Shown: positions 1 through 11,789, numbered from the stretch's first letter. The stretch is 64,000 nucleotides of DNA from Bryoerythrophyllum caledonicum (GCA_963971425.1 OZ020517.1:6698501-6762500), one strand, 5' to 3'. Numbers and translations: made by a program. Notes: generated from the letters alone by a model not told the origin.

Positions 1-780
1 AAAATTGAAAGCTGTGAATTAAAAAAATGGGAAATGGTTGAATTGCTAATGGGTTTAGGCATAAGTCTCAATATTATATAAAAAAAGGGAAAGTGTGTAG
101 ATGCTCATTGGGTGTTTTAAAACTGAAAACATTGAATAAAAATAAAGACAAAGGTTTAGGGAAAAATGGAGTGTTTATAAAGTTGAAATAGTAAATGCAG
201 AAGTTCTACATGAGTCTACTTAACCGAGGCAACATATTTTGCACTTCCATATCACAATGTTAATTTTCTTTGGCCTAGCCACTTCTTCATAGTTCCCCTT
301 TTCACTACAAACATTTCAAAATGCTTATGAATAGAGCTATGTATATTCCTCAATTACAAATTGGATAATATTAAAATAGATTCAAAGAGCGGCCAAGGAT
401 GCAACAACTTGAAGAGAATAGATAACCACACATGTTGTATTAAGGGCTTTCCTATACTATGGTCATATTCATTATTTTGAGACAATTTGAGAGTTTTGAG
501 ACTTTTTCCTATAATTTCAGCACCTATTTTGAGCTAATTCATACATTTTATTGACTTTCTAATTATAGAATATCCTTAAGTCGAGGATCAACTTCCTAAT
601 TATAATAAAAAATTCAATTAAAAATATATGAATAATCGAGAAATCGATTACAAATATAAGATCAACATTAAATTGAGACTGTGAAAAAGTTTCAATATAT
701 CGAATATGGCGTTTATTGCAAAATACACCATAATCAATAATATACAAATCATTTGCTTACAACTTAAAGTTTGTCAACTA
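1..780. other. AT-rich sequence, no gene seen
   Basis: Very AT-rich with short homopolymer runs. The only open frames are short, AT-driven and without recognisable domains. No terminal repeats were identified. Confidence 0.5.
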
Positions 781-1545
781 CAGTTGCCGTTACAATTGCC
801 ATAATTTAAGAGTGGACATCATCGAAGATGTCACCAAATATGTGTATGAAAACGTCATTACAAACATGTAGGGAGTATCCAGAATGACGTCGCCCATGAC
901 ATTGGTGTCGACATCCTAAACAGAACTACGCCATCCTCAACGGAACTACATCATCCCCAACGGAGTTGTTGTAGAAGACCGCCTAGAGGAGAAGTTTTTG
1001 AACAAAATGATGAACAACATCAAAGGCCGGATCACCTATCATCCATAGTGGATGAAGTGTGTCGTAGGGAAGGAAGAGCCGAAGGGCGATTTATACAAAA
1101 GCAACCTCCACATCACCCACACTTTACTTTTGGAAGTGTGGGTGAGAGCAAACTGAATTTAGGTGATAGCAATGGCAGGTTGGGAGCGGCAAAGGTCACT
1201 ACAACGCTAAGAGGAGGGAGATTAGGAGAACAACAAGGAGTAGAGAGAGGTGACTTGAAGGTGTTGGAGCGAAGCAATGGCGGCTATGGCGGCGGCTATG
1301 GCTGAAGCCATAGAGCGGTGAGGACGGAGCTAGCTGGGAGCAAGGAAGGGAATCTGCGGCAGATCAAGATGGCATGGAGGAGCTCAAAGGGAAGAAGAAC
1401 GAGGGCAGGAGGAGGTTTGGCCATAGCCGGCTAACCCAGCCATAGCTGACCTCAGCCATGGCTAGGAAACCCTAGCCATAGCCGAGTTTAGTGTTCGCCA
1501 CCACGGAGAGGCTGCAACTGCAACAAGGGCGAGCTCAAGAATTTT
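781..1545. other. GC-shifted segment, no recognised gene
   Basis: Composition rises sharply in G and purines. The phrase agccatagc and its variants recur between about 1270 and 1500, giving low-complexity Gly/Arg-rich frames (85 codons at 1048-1305) with no recognisable domain. It could be the internal part of a transposon whose end lies near 3203, but I see no direct proof. Confidence 0.35.
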
Positions 1546-1648
1546 TAAGTTTACACGTTAGTACCTCCTTCTCCCGTATTTTTTTTATGCTCACAAAAGA
1601 GTTATTGACGTCCTTCCTTGATGTAAATGTGTGCGCTTTGTCATGTAG

Positions 1649-2172
1649 ACCATGGTGCTAGGGAGGCTTTCATTCGACCCCGAGGTAGATGCGGAAGTGG
1701 CAAAGGAGTACTAGCGGCAATAAGAGGACAAGCGCAAGGTCCATCCCGATTATGCAAGAGAGATTAAGAAGTTACATAGTCGTATCGCCGAGATGGAGTA
1801 TCTAGCTGTGGATACTAGCAATGAAGTGGTGGGTGAACAGAACATAAAGGAGCGAGAGGGGGTTGAATCCCTTTCTAGCAATCAGGCAGACCTACAGGTA
1901 CGTACAAAGTCTATGAATCCATTCTTTGGAAATTCCTTGAATCCTCTTGCTGTTGAAGATGATGTACTTTGCGACTTGACCACGGTAGACATGACATCTT
2001 TACGTCAGTTGTGACGTTTTGGTTGACATCACAAATAACATATTGTTATGTCATTGAAGACAAGGGCAGTTCCTCTAATTTACATACAACGTCGTTGTAG
2101 AATTGTAGATTGTCATTTGCACTTTAATATGTCATCCCTATGAACTCTTGCAGGAAGAGAGTGAAGCACAAG
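1649..2172 (+). pseudogene. Unrecognised multi-exon gene remnant
   Basis: A plausible exon runs from an AG acceptor before 1649 to a CAG|GTACGT donor at 1897/1898. It encodes a charged, helical peptide containing HPDYAREIKKLHSRIAEMEY. Two in-frame stops (a TAG and a TAA about two codons later) lie upstream of that peptide. A second tiny exon fits at 2154-2172 (CAG acceptor, AAG|GTGAGC donor). The charged helical character resembles the C-terminal parts of plant transposon-encoded proteins, but I do not recognise the family. Good splice signals together with stops suggest a decayed gene. Confidence 0.35.
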
Positions 2173-3203
2173 GTGAGCCATCAACCTGACCGCGACGTAC
2201 TATGAAGACAGCATAGCAGACGGCTACTGCGGTAGGAAGCAATGGCCCAACACCAAAGCGAGCCAATCTCCCCAAGCCTCTATACTACATGTACTTGAAA
2301 CATCTCCTATTTTTTATTGCCTTAGATGAGACATGCTTTATATGTCATAGTTGGAATTAGTAGAACATCAGGATGTATTGCTTGTCGTTGTTATAGACGA
2401 CGAATGCAACAATGGTATTGCCAGGTTCACCACCATGCATGTTGCTGGAAATGTCAAAGCCAACAACCAATGTTGATGGCATGTTCATCTTTCACATCAG
2501 CGCTAACATCCTCGTTTGTCTATACTCATGTTTAGTCCATGCTAAAGTGGACACCACATATTTAGCCATACTTGTTGTGCATGTTACAACAAACGTTGAA
2601 ATAAACAAAGAGAATGTGCAAGTGAACATGGACTCGAGCATGGCAAATGTGGATGTAAACACATTGTCGGACGGGTTGTTGACGTTCAGCACTAGGCCTC
2701 CATGTTAGTTGTGGTGTCGTAAATAACGCGCCATCATCAAAGAAAACGTCTTCCATAACATGGACATGTTCAACATAACGTCAATTCTAACAACCCTAGG
2801 TGGGGATAAAATGGCCCAAATGGATGACGTCAGCTGACGTGGACTATACATGTCATCAATGGGGAATCCACGTCAGCAAAATTACAAATTTCACGCCACT
2901 GCCCGGTCAAATTGGTGTTGGATGAAAAAAAGTCCCGCGTGGCAATACCTAACAAAATCATTGCTTATGTGGACATGTACATCCGTCCACGTCGAGCCTT
3001 TTCCAAAGCAATTCAGACCTTGTTCTTTTAGACGTCATGACGTTGACAACCCCAAATCACCCCTGTCACGTAAAATTTGGCATGTTTTTTGCCTGTCTAG
3101 ATAGACGGATTTTAGGTGACATCAACATTAACGCCAGAGCATGTTTTTTCTGACGTTCATACATGTTTCTGGACGCGTTACATAAAACGCGGGTTTCTTA
3201 TAG
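2010..3203. mobile_element. Terminal region of a CACTA-like element
   Basis: Read on the minus strand from 3203, the sequence starts CACTATAAGAAACCCGCG, the classic CACTA-type transposon end. Going inward (towards 2010) the motif TGACGT/ACGTCA recurs many times in both orientations, as expected of CACTA subterminal repeats. The other end was not found, so the element may start anywhere to the left. It overlaps the stop codon of the hAT transposase that follows, so it probably inserted into the 3' end of that gene. No transposase was recognised inside. Confidence 0.5.
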
Positions 3204-5300
3204 TGCGGGGTTGTTGTCACCGGCAAGGTCTTCCCAATCGCCGCCCATCCAGTTATAACCCTCATCATCCGACTCCAAACCCTCGTCCTCTGTGTTTGAA
3301 GGAAGTCCCCCAATTGGATCAGACTCCTCCGAATGCACATTCTCCTCGTACCATCGAATCGGGTCTGGACGAGCACGTTCTCGGAGCAATCGACTATTCG
3401 TGTAGATGTAAACCAAATCTTCCGCTTTCTGCACTCCCAAGCGATTTCGGCTCTTATTATGCACGAATGAATACATGCTCCAATTACGCTCACATGATGA
3501 GGCCGAGCAGGTTTGTGCTAGTATACGCTTCACAATGATAGGCAATGATTGCCCGCCCACGCGGTTCCACCATTGGTGAGGCAATAGGTTGCTGTTAACA
3601 ATTTCCCCAGCTTCCTCTGGTGAATATGGGCCTCGCAATTCTTCATACTCCGTGATTATGAGCATTAGTGCCGAAAAAGACACTCCGAGAGGACCACAGA
3701 GCGTCATAACAACCTTGTTTAGGGCCCTTTTGGCCTCACCATTGTTTTGAATTTGCAAGTTATTGGCTAGATAAGGATTCAATAAAGCCCCTACATAATG
3801 GAGATGTGTTGTCATCATCTCCCAATGCCGTAGGAATGATCCTTCAAGGCGAGTTGCAATTCCGTCAAGCATGTTGAATGGCGCATTGCGCAGCTTGAAC
3901 ACGTGCTCCTTTAGCTTGTTCATGGTCACCCAAGCAATTCTCATTGCCAGAGTGTCACCATCAAAAGTCCGCAATGCCTTTAATACTGGTGCCACTACAA
4001 ATTCAAAGTTACTGCACCGATGCCAGAAAGTCTCGTCTAGAACAGTGGCTCGCACTTGCGATGCCTTCGCATGGGCAAGGTGCCCGTTTTGCCTATCTAA
4101 AAGAGAGGATACGTAGGATATCCATGCTGGATCTATCAGAACGATCTCCAGGGCATTCTTCACTTCCAACAGACGATGGATCATTATGTAATTGCATACA
4201 AACCTTGTTGCTGCTCGCCACAACAGAGACAATTTTGGCGAAAATCGACGAAAAAGGGCCATGGGCACATGGTGGTTCCGGATATACAATGCAATCTGTT
4301 TCGCCTTCTGGACAAGGTTTGCAAACATGTCTTCCTTCCCCTAGTCCTCGAGGAGGCGGTCCAAAATATGTGCACAACACCCTTGAGTATATATGTGCGG
4401 GTACTCAAGGTTGACCTTCTTCATTGCCCCCAACATGTTTGAAGCATTATCGGTGCACACTTGGACCACATTCAATGGTCCAACCTTACGGATAAATTTT
4501 TTCAATTGGTCCCCTATATATGCCGTAGATTTCTTCATACCCGTGGTGTCTATAGACCCCAAGAAGATATCACCCATTGGACATACGAGCATGATATTCA
4601 TGAGAGGGCGATGTGACATAACATTGTCCCACCCGTCCGAGCATATTGTTGCGCCATACTTGGCAATATCTACGCCGGTCTTCTTGTCCACAAGGTCTTT
4701 CACTTTTTTTTAGAGGCTCAATGTATGTCGTCCTCATGGCATTGTACGATGGCAGTGTATAATCAAAACTCGCCTTTGACATTGCGAGTGTGACCTTGAT
4801 GAAGGCCGGATGTCTAACCACGTTGAATGCAATGTTTGCTTCATTAAAAAATTATGCCCATAATTCGTCCAATTCTTTTCGTTTTTCTATTTGGTAAGTC
4901 TCTCGGAAGCTTCGTTGTCGTACAGATCTTCGTGTTGATGATGCTGCTTGGCTTAGAGGATTTGTGGACTGCGTGTTCTCCTCATTTCGAGTTTCCAAGA
5001 AACTACCTTGTTGGATAGATTGGCTAGAACAAGGTTTAGTGGAACATGTTGCTGGTGCGCTAGGAAGGCCAACGATCTCCGCCTCGGTCATCCTAGTAGG
5101 AATAATATTCCCGCATCTTTTAAAACGGGCCTTAACAGCTGCTGGGGCCTAAGTGCACGAAGTCTTTGTCCATTGTGGATACCCAGAGTGTGACATGCAC
5201 CTCCCAGGTAACACGTTTGTATGCAAACGTGTAATTGCTCCTTCTTGCTAAATGTGAACCATGGAGCCCACTCCTTTATTGAGATGACATCACAATACAA
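3198..5300 (-). pseudogene. hAT-family transposase (decayed)
   Basis: Read 5' to 3' on the minus strand there is a degenerate BED-type zinc-finger region (about 5290-5150, with GAITRL), then a Ser/Thr/Arg-rich linker (5091-4852). Next is a DUF659-type catalytic segment (about 4703-4341; ATICSDGWDNVMSHRPLMNI, VCTDNASNM, GCCAHILD), then a long C-terminal part (4328-3198). That part carries the hAT dimerisation motif, with LPHQWWNRVGG, SASSCERNWS and NRLGVQKAEDLVY. The segments lie in different frames, so at least two frameshifts and one or more stops separate them. The family normally cuts and pastes DNA with 8-bp target duplications; no terminal repeats were located. The natural C-terminus is replaced by the CACTA-like end at 3203. 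Confidence 0.85.
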
Positions 5301-5489
5301 TTGGCGCGCAATGTTGTGCCAAAGAGAATTCACCAAAAGTAATAGGAAATTGTGTGCTAATAGAAAATGTTGACCCAAAGTTCACTCACAAACTTGTAGA
5401 TTCATGCAAGGAGCCCAATAAGGAGTTCCAGGAGACGAAGCCAAGGATGTGAGGTGAGTCAAGCACATCGCATATGGTTCTTATATAGT

Positions 5490-5860
5490 GCTAGAGCAGG
5501 AGCATCTGGGGTCGGGCGCGCACAAGGGGGACCGCGCGCATACTCTATGTAGCCGGGCGCTCACGCTGTGCGGCCGGGCGCATACTCCATGTGACCGGGC
5601 GTGCACGCTTCCAGCCAAAAGCGCACGCTGTGGGCCGAACGTGCACGCTTCCATCCGAAAGCGCACGCTGTGGGCCGGACGCGTACGCTCTAGGGCCGGA
5701 TGCGCACAATGTGGGGGCGTGAGCGTACTTTATGTGGCCGGTTTCGCACGCTTAGGGGCCGGGCGCATTCAATGTGTGGCCGAGCGCGCAGATTTGGGGC
5801 CGGGCGTGCGCATTGTGCAGTCGGGCGCGCACTCTAAGGGTCGGGTTGGCGGTTTAGATT
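5490..5860. repeat. CpG-rich 21-bp minisatellite, array 1
   Basis: The phrase ccgggcg recurs at 21-bp spacing (for example 5553, 5574, 5595), followed by a variable c/gtacgc(t) segment. Because 21 is a multiple of three, it yields long stop-poor frames that are not genes. The same repeat makes arrays at 11790-12040 and 25395-26290. It contrasts strongly with the AT-rich surroundings. Confidence 0.8.
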
Positions 5861-6036
5861 CTTCTTAAACATCTCATAAAAATCCACTAAATATACATGA
5901 TGCCACTCAATTTACAAGGTTTTATTAAATATACAAAATATCGCTCAATATTAAATGGCAGTACAAAATTGTCGAAAGCTCTTGTTCCAAAACATTTCAA
6001 CATTGTTCTATGTACATTTCTAGCACTGTTGTAGTT
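5861..6036. other. AT-rich 3' flank of RING-family copy 1
   Basis: AT-rich spacer directly downstream of the minus-strand gene copy ending at 6037. Nothing else is seen in it. Confidence 0.4.
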
Positions 6037-6969
6037 CTAAACTCCACTATAGCCAGTAAAAATTGAAAGAAGATGGTCTTTCTCCCGAACTTGTTCCTTC
6101 AAGTCTTGAATTTCTTCGCGGCATTCCGCAACTTCATTTTCCTTCTCATCGAGATCTTCTCCTAGATCCTCAATTATCTTCAAGCTTTCATTTAGTCGAT
6201 TCACAACTCGAATATAATCGTCACGACTCACCCAGTTGGCAATCACCCTGCGTAGACTTTTTTTGATATCCACGCCCTCCTCAGGTACCGCATCCGTTTT
6301 CGTGGCATCTCCCTCTTTTTGTGAAACCAACAATATTGGGTTCAAGCCTGATTTGAAGGACAATTCTTGTTGCCTACGGTCAAACTGATGACATCGAGTA
6401 TCCGAGTCGTCAGATGAAGACGCGGACCACTCGATTTTTTGATCCAAAGGTTCAACTTCCATGGTTCTCCTGAGACCTTCTCCTCGAAACTTCTGCACAA
6501 ACGGTATTGTTAATCCAATGACTAGCGCCATCTTGGAGTGTGTTTGGATTTCCATTGTCCTCCAATCAACCGGTACGCCAAGTACCACCTGCGCGTAAAC
6601 CTTCTGCAAAATTGAAATATTTACTGAGTTGCGGCACACTTTCGCCTCGTCATAAATGTGATGATACGCTTAAATGCAACGCACCTTGAAGAACTCATTG
6701 GTGCAGTACCCCAAGTTGGCCCTATTTGTACGTTGCATTAGAGAATACCGCGAATATGGCCAGAGGTGCCCCAAATGACACCATCCAATGTATTTTGCAC
6801 ATTGTGCAAATGTCCATGGAATTGGACCCGCCTCCCAACCAGAAAATGCCTTCATATTTTCATCCATCAACACGTAAAGGCGCTTCTTCTGCTTTGAGCG
6901 TGCGTGATGTTTATCATGTTGTCGTTTTCCGTGGGAACTGCTAGTGATAGATGGTTGTCCAGAATCCAT
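6037..6969 (-). pseudogene. YIEWCH/RING-family copy 1 (N-terminal plus coiled coil)
   Basis: Starts at an ATG (6969-6967) giving MDSGQPS, followed by a basic stretch and the family N-terminal domain: FSGWEAGPIPWTFAQCAKYI, GWCHLGHLWPYSRYS, NLGYCTNEFFKVRCI. A TAA at about 6672 interrupts the frame exactly where copy 2 (11130-11600) has a CAA codon (RCIQAY), so it is a C-to-T nonsense change. The frame then continues: QKVYAQVVLGVPVDWRTMEI, an acidic region, and a Glu/Lys coiled coil near the end (DLGEDLDEKENEVAECREEI). It stops at 6037 with no RING finger. Function unknown; judged a member only by alignment to the other copies here. Confidence 0.6.
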
Positions 6970-8000
6970 GGTGACAAGGTGGAGGAATACGAAGGTGGCA
7001 AAATACAAAGGTGTCAATAGACACCGTAAAAAACTTCCCAAAAGTGCTAAGCAAGGAGTCGCCACGTGGCAGTTGCAGGCCAAAGCGCCTAGGAAGTGGG
7101 ACCCGTAACTTTGAAATCTAATATTTATGATAAATTAGTGACCTATGGCGGGCGCATATGACCAAGAGGCGCGCGTTCACAAGAGGGCTGCATGCGTACG
7201 CGAGAGGGGTGTGCCTTGAACTTGTGCCTTGAACTTGACATACAATACTTATACTTACTTATAACCTAGTGCCTTGAACTTATACTTAATTATACAATAC
7301 TTATACTTATACATACAATACTTAATATTTATACTTACTTAGGCACACAATACTTATACTTAATGATTTTTTGGGAAGAATTAGTACCTTCAAATAGCAT
7401 GGCAAATGATTTGTATGGCAAACTTATATTCATATTAAGATATAATATGGATAATTTGTATAATAATGAATAATATGAATAATAATGTTGCATTAATATT
7501 GGAGATTTTGTTACATCCCAAATCATTTATTATGCAAGAAAGTAACATGATTTTTATTGTTTAGTCTTATGATTTACATGTTTGAGACAAAAATTTAAGT
7601 TTTATTCTTCAACACATGATATAAATTCCACTACAAAAAAATTCTTGATGATACTATAGACTATTGTAGTCGGTTATCAAATATTAGACAAAAGTGAATT
7701 TAATTTATTGACTAGGGTGCATGAAGTTGTACAATCATGGAAGATCATAACACATTCATCAAATATATAAATTAAACGTATACAAGACTGTATAGAACAT
7801 TCACTTTATTACATTGTACAAATTCAAAAACATGCTGAACCATACAAACTTGATTAACGTCAGAGATAAACAATATTGTTTCGAACTAAAGCCAATTACA
7901 AATGAAGTGCAATTTACAAAATTCACAAGGTCTATGATTTCAAAATGTTACAAAATTGCCCGTTTATCATTCATGGCACTACTTCCATTGCTATCAAATT
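6970..8000. other. Spacer: short GC segment then AT-rich DNA
   Basis: About 7137-7210 holds a few degenerate units like the 21-bp CpG-rich minisatellite, just upstream of copy 1. From 7230 the sequence is AT-rich with repeated tacttatactta phrases (7240-7360). At 7633 a CACTACAAAAAAATTC string resembles a plant MITE or CACTA end, without a partner seen. No gene found. Confidence 0.4.
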
Positions 8001-8475
8001 CTACGACTTTAAAGTAAACACCAACTTTGCATATTCCTGGATTTGATTGTCCTTTTCTTGGAGTACAGCGCGTAATTTTTGAAGTTCTTCTTTGTTGCGG
8101 TTGGCTTCTTCTACCAGATTCTTGTTTTCCTGTAAACTCTGCTGATATTTAGCAAGAAGTTGAAGATGAGCCTCTCGTCCAATTGGAACATTATCAGAAG
8201 ACTCTAGGTTTTCATTGATGTTCTCATATGCAACCGCGTCCATCTGAGTTGGATCTTCTTCCTTGCCGAAATCTTCTCCAATTGTCGGTGTTTCTTGGAG
8301 GGCAGAATCTAGCCAATGGCATTTAATAAAGCCTTCAATCTCCTTGCGAATAGTTGAGTCACACCCAGTATCCGAGTCGTCACTGGAAGTGTCTGACCAC
8401 ACGACTTCCTCGTTTGGAACTTCAATCTCCTTGGCCTTTTTTCCTAGAGCTTCCCCGGAAACTTGCGCTCTATTG
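8001..8475 (-). pseudogene. RING-family fragment (acidic linker plus coiled coil)
   Basis: An open minus-strand frame of about 155 codons, with homology starting near 8475 and no obvious start codon there. It contains the linker motif WSDTSSDDSDTGCD, matching WSASSSDDSDTRC in copy 1, then a C-terminal coiled coil (KYQQSLQENKNLVEEANRNK and following). It lacks the YIEWCH domain and the RING finger. Upstream of 8475 the homology stops abruptly, so this is a 5'-truncated copy, possibly duplicated with copy 1. Confidence 0.5.
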
Positions 8476-9000
8476 GTAGTGACGCTGTCGCGTTGTAAAT
8501 TAATATATTGTGTGAAAATATTAAAGATGTTGCCTTAGACATCGGATAGAATATGAGGAGAAGGATACAAAAGGTTGGAGTCGTGGAGAAATCCACGGTT
8601 TGGTTCAATGGGGGGTAACCGGAGCTTGTTAGCATAACTTGGAAGCCTGCATCTTGTCACTGTAGCTCAGGGAAGCGTAGGTGGCCGGTTGGCTGCTTAT
8701 TTCCTGCTTTCACTAGCAAGTACCAAGTTGCAACTATCCAGGCCGTTCAACGAGTTTGATAAAGCTCGAACCCGGAACCGGCAGGCAACAATCGACGGAC
8801 CTTGACAGCCAACCAAGTCCGCAACTTGGCGACCATTAGTGGACTCAAGGTGGCTTTATACAACTGTTGAGGGACTGTACAATGTCGCGACCTTGTCCTT
8901 TAGCCAGATCTTTTGATGCGGACTACTTTTAGTTAAAATAGAATTATTTATGGCTATTTGAGTAATTCAGTGAAGGCAAGCTTCTTAAAGAAGTTACTGA
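8476..9000. other. No gene recognised
   Basis: Intermediate composition, no coding frame with a recognisable domain. It precedes the small plus-strand gene at 9082 and may hold its upstream regulatory sequence. Confidence 0.35.
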
Positions 9001-9004
9001 GAGA

Positions 9005-9014
9005 TATAAAAAGG
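9005..9014 (+). promoter_or_regulatory. Candidate TATA box
   Basis: TATAAAAAGG lies about 68 bp upstream of the ATG at 9082, leaving room for a short leader. It is a good match to the plant TATA consensus, but the surrounding DNA is AT-rich, so a chance match is possible. Confidence 0.35.
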
Positions 9015-9081
9015 AAGATAGTTTCTTTGCCTCACATGATTTGCTTCAAGCCAATAGCTTGGATAGCTTAGAGTTGATAGT

Positions 9082-9504
9082 ATGGATTCTCAAGACCCAG
9101 ATGAGTGGGAGTTGTCGTTATCGCAATTACCGGAGGATCCGTTTCAATCTTCTCAGCCATCAACTTCTAGACGGCGAGTGCGAGATGAAGCGGGGCCTTC
9201 CGAGCGTCGTGTTCAACCACGTCCAGATCCAAGTCTACGGCAACTTGCATTTGTGAATCTACAACCGGACGCGAAAGTTCTAGTGATTGTATTGGAAGCT
9301 GAAGCTACATTGACGGGTGGCCGTCAGATGGTGTTTGAAGGGTGTTTTGAAAATACCAATGAAGGCCAAATGGTGAGTCGCTTTTCTAATGAGATGGGCC
9401 ACCGTCTTTGGCTTCGAGGGCCGCTGACCTTTTTAAGCGATGAACGGAGAGCAAGTTATGTTTCAGCGGTACTCCGTCAAATTCTAGAGTTTTTATATGG
9501 TTAG
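9082..9504 (+). CDS. Small hypothetical protein, 140 aa
   Basis: One of the few undisrupted frames in the left part of the window: ATG at 9082, stop at 9504. The N-terminal third is acidic and Ser/Pro-rich (MDSQDPDEWELSLSQLPEDP), then a basic RRRVRDE segment. The C-terminal half looks globular, with alternating hydrophobic residues (LQPDAKVLVIVLEAE, TLTGGRQMVF) and a helical end (YVSAVLRQILEFLYG). No signal peptide or membrane segment is seen. I do not recognise the family. A TATA-like box lies upstream. It could be a host gene or a transposon-encoded small protein; the many repeats around make the latter reasonable. Confidence 0.45.
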   Translation: MDSQDPDEWELSLSQLPEDPFQSSQPSTSRRRVRDEAGPSERRVQPRPDPSLRQLAFVNLQPDAKVLVIVLEAEATLTGGRQMVFEGCFENTNEGQMVSRFSNEMGHRLWLRGPLTFLSDERRASYVSAVLRQILEFLYG

Positions 9505-10084
9505 ATGAAGGTAGAATCCATTTAGTTGTTAATATAGGAGTTTGTTATATGTTTATGTTTACATTAGATCAAGATCCAAGAAAGAAAAAGAAAAGAAACT
9601 AAGAAAAAGTTTGACCGTCTTAGAATTCTTTTGGAACCACACCTTTTGAAGGCCAATGGTTGGGGTTTCTTTCCTATCTTATCTTGATAGACTTTAGAGT
9701 GCTTTTGGAGGTTAACCAATAGGCTTTAGATGCCCATGTGGCTTAAGCATGGGCTGATGTGGAAGGATAAGGGGCGACTCTCCTTTCCTCTTGGTGTGTG
9801 TTTTTGGTGTGTAGAGAGTGCTGTGAGAAAATTCCCGAGAAGGAGATCGGGCGGTGTGTACTCGTTTTTCATGAGAATGTTATGAAAGTTTGTGAAGTTG
9901 TTCCTTGTGAAGTTGCGCTTCTTTGAGCGGTGTTTTTGTTCAATTTGGAGTTCATACGCAAAAGTTGTGAGAGATTGAGTAAGGAGTAGTTGGCCGCTAC
10001 CCAATTAGAGGAGCAGCAACTTCGGGCCTTCACCACGGCTTCGATACTTTGTGTTCGGACTTGAAATTTGAGAGAAGCATTCCT
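9505..10084. other. No gene recognised
   Basis: Downstream of the 140-aa frame, including an A-rich stretch at 9580-9610. No further frame with recognisable domains. Confidence 0.35.
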
Positions 10085-10510
10085 CATTGTATTAGCTTTC
10101 TAAGAAGCTATGACTCGACTCATTTAGATGCGCTATGAAAAAGTTATAGCCATCTAAGTAGAGGAGAGTTCTGCCGTCTTGGAAGTGGGGAGGCGTGAGT
10201 TTTAAGCTTACACAACTTTTAGTGAGTAGATTAGTTTGAAGTGAAATTTAGAGGAGTTGTAGCTTATTAAATTAGCTTTCTATAAAGCTATTATACGGCT
10301 CATTTAGAATAGTAATATAGAAGTTATAGCCGCCGAAGTTGGAGAGGGTTTGCTGCCATCGACATAAGAAGGCACAAACTTTGAACCTCCATAACTTTTA
10401 GAAGGTAGTTTAGAATAACCTGAGATTTTGGAGGGTATTAGCTTATTGCACCAGCTTTCCAAAAAGCTATAGCACTTGGCATTTGGCGGCTCAAATCATC
10501 TGTGGCATCG
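10085..10510. repeat. Diverged tandem repeat, about 181-bp period
   Basis: The phrase TTAGCTTTCTAAGAAGCTAT, with variants, recurs near 10091, 10272 and 10453, each followed by a ctcatttaga-like string and a gaagttatagccgcc-like string. That gives about 2.3 copies at a 181-bp spacing. Each unit starts with a small palindrome (AGCTTTCT.AGAAGCT). No coding content. Confidence 0.65.
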
Positions 10511-11060
10511 ATCGGAAGCTCGCAGCTAGTGTGGACAAGAACTTTGGGAGGTCTTTTGTGTTTTTGAACACTTCAAGACTTGAAGATAAGAAGACATGAA
10601 GACTTGAAGATAAGAAGACTAGAAGACTCGCGTGTTGCTTGTTATTCCTAGCCGGCTTTGGAGGCTCGTTGTTTTTATTTGTTATTCCCAGCCGGTTTTG
10701 GAGGCTAGTTGTTTTTCAATTCTGCTTCGTAAACTTTGTTGCGGCGAAGTGGGGTTAATGGCCCACACGGTCGTGTTTATGTTGTTCCCACCGGTGAGGC
10801 GCGATTGCTGGTCACCGTGGGTTTGAAGTTTAGGAGCCAATCATTCGGACGGTCAGCTCGTGGTTTGGCCGTCCCGTTTTACCCGTCCGAGGCCGTGGTT
10901 TCTTATCACCTACCCTTACCCTTAACCCTTTAGAGCCACCACAGGATAGGCCAACGGGGAGGAGTTTGAAGATTGAAGATTGAAGAATGAAGATTAAAAA
11001 TTTGAAGACAAGAAGATCTGGTGGTCAAGACTAGAGATTTATTTGGAGACAATCTTTGTT
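10511..11060. other. Short GAAGACTTGAAGA-type repeats and a GC-rich patch
   Basis: Clusters of gaagacttgaagataagaag phrases occur at 10565-10630 and again at 10965-11020. Between them are two near-identical copies of ttattcccagccggttttgg (10640 and 10685) and a GTCCG-rich patch (10840-10900) like the GC modules elsewhere. No gene recognised. Confidence 0.4.
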
Positions 11061-11129
11061 CTCAAACAATTTCTAGCAGCAGCTAGGATCTCCGCGATTT
11101 CCCAAAGAAAAACTCTCGCTACTCGACAA

Positions 11130-11600
11130 CGCCGTGGATACTGGTGTCATCTTGGAGTTTGGTTGTATTTCCATCGTCCTCCAATCGACTACTACTCCGA
11201 GTATAATCTCAGCATACACCATACGTAAAATGGATAGATTCACCTCGTTCCGGTGAACATTTGCCGTGTTGTAGATGTGCTGGTACGCTTGGATGCACCG
11301 TTCTTTCAATACTTCATTGGTGCAGTAATTTAAATTACCCTTGTCGTATTTTCGTAGTTGTGAATACCGCGAGTGCGGCCACATTCGTCCCAAATGACAC
11401 CAGGCAATGTACTTTGTAGACTTTGTAAATGTCCACGGGTTTGGTACATCTCCCCAGCCTCGAAATGCCTTCAGCTCACCATCGATGAATATGTGAATGC
11501 ATTTCTTCTGCTTGTGGTTGCGTACTTGTCCCGCAACACGCTGTCGTTTCTTCATTTTCTTCTCAGAAGCCCGAATCTCAGAAGGCCCACTTGAGTCCAT
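11130..11600 (-). pseudogene. YIEWCH/RING-family copy 2 (N-terminal domain only)
   Basis: ATG at 11600 gives MDSSGPSEIRASEKK, a Lys/Arg-rich stretch, then the family domain: FRGWGDVPNPWTFTKSTKYI, AWCHLGRMWPHSRYSQLR, NLNYCTNEVLKERCIQAYQ, EVNLSILRMVYAEIILGVVV, DWRTMEIQPNSKM. It is the closest relative of copy 1 and shows what copy 1 read before its nonsense change. The family alignment ends near 11130; the frame runs on into unrelated sequence and stops at 11073. The coiled coil and RING parts are missing. No stop lies within the homologous part, so a short protein could be made, but it is probably a truncated copy. Confidence 0.55.
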
Positions 11601-11789
11601 GCTTGAAACCAGAGTGAATGGGAGCCGGGAGTAATAGGGTGTCAATAGACACCGGGAGCAAATGGGTGTCAATAGACACCGGAGCCCACTTCCCAATAGT
11701 GCTTAGCAAGCAGCCGCCACGTGGCAGTTGCAGGCTTAAGCGCCTGGGAAGTAGGCCCATTGTGCCACGATTTCCAAACTTATAGTGAG
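11601..11789. other. Upstream region of copy 2 with a short direct repeat
   Basis: The phrase gggtgtcaatagacaccgg occurs twice (11637 and 11664). A closely similar gtgtcaatagacaccg sits at the same place upstream of copy 1 (7012), as does a shared gccacgtggcagttgcaggc string (7060 and 11717). This looks like a conserved upstream region for copies 1 and 2. Confidence 0.5.

Noticed and set aside
8630..8900. tRNA-like or structural RNA in a GC-richer stretch
   Set aside because: No cloverleaf with conserved A and B box spacing could be drawn.
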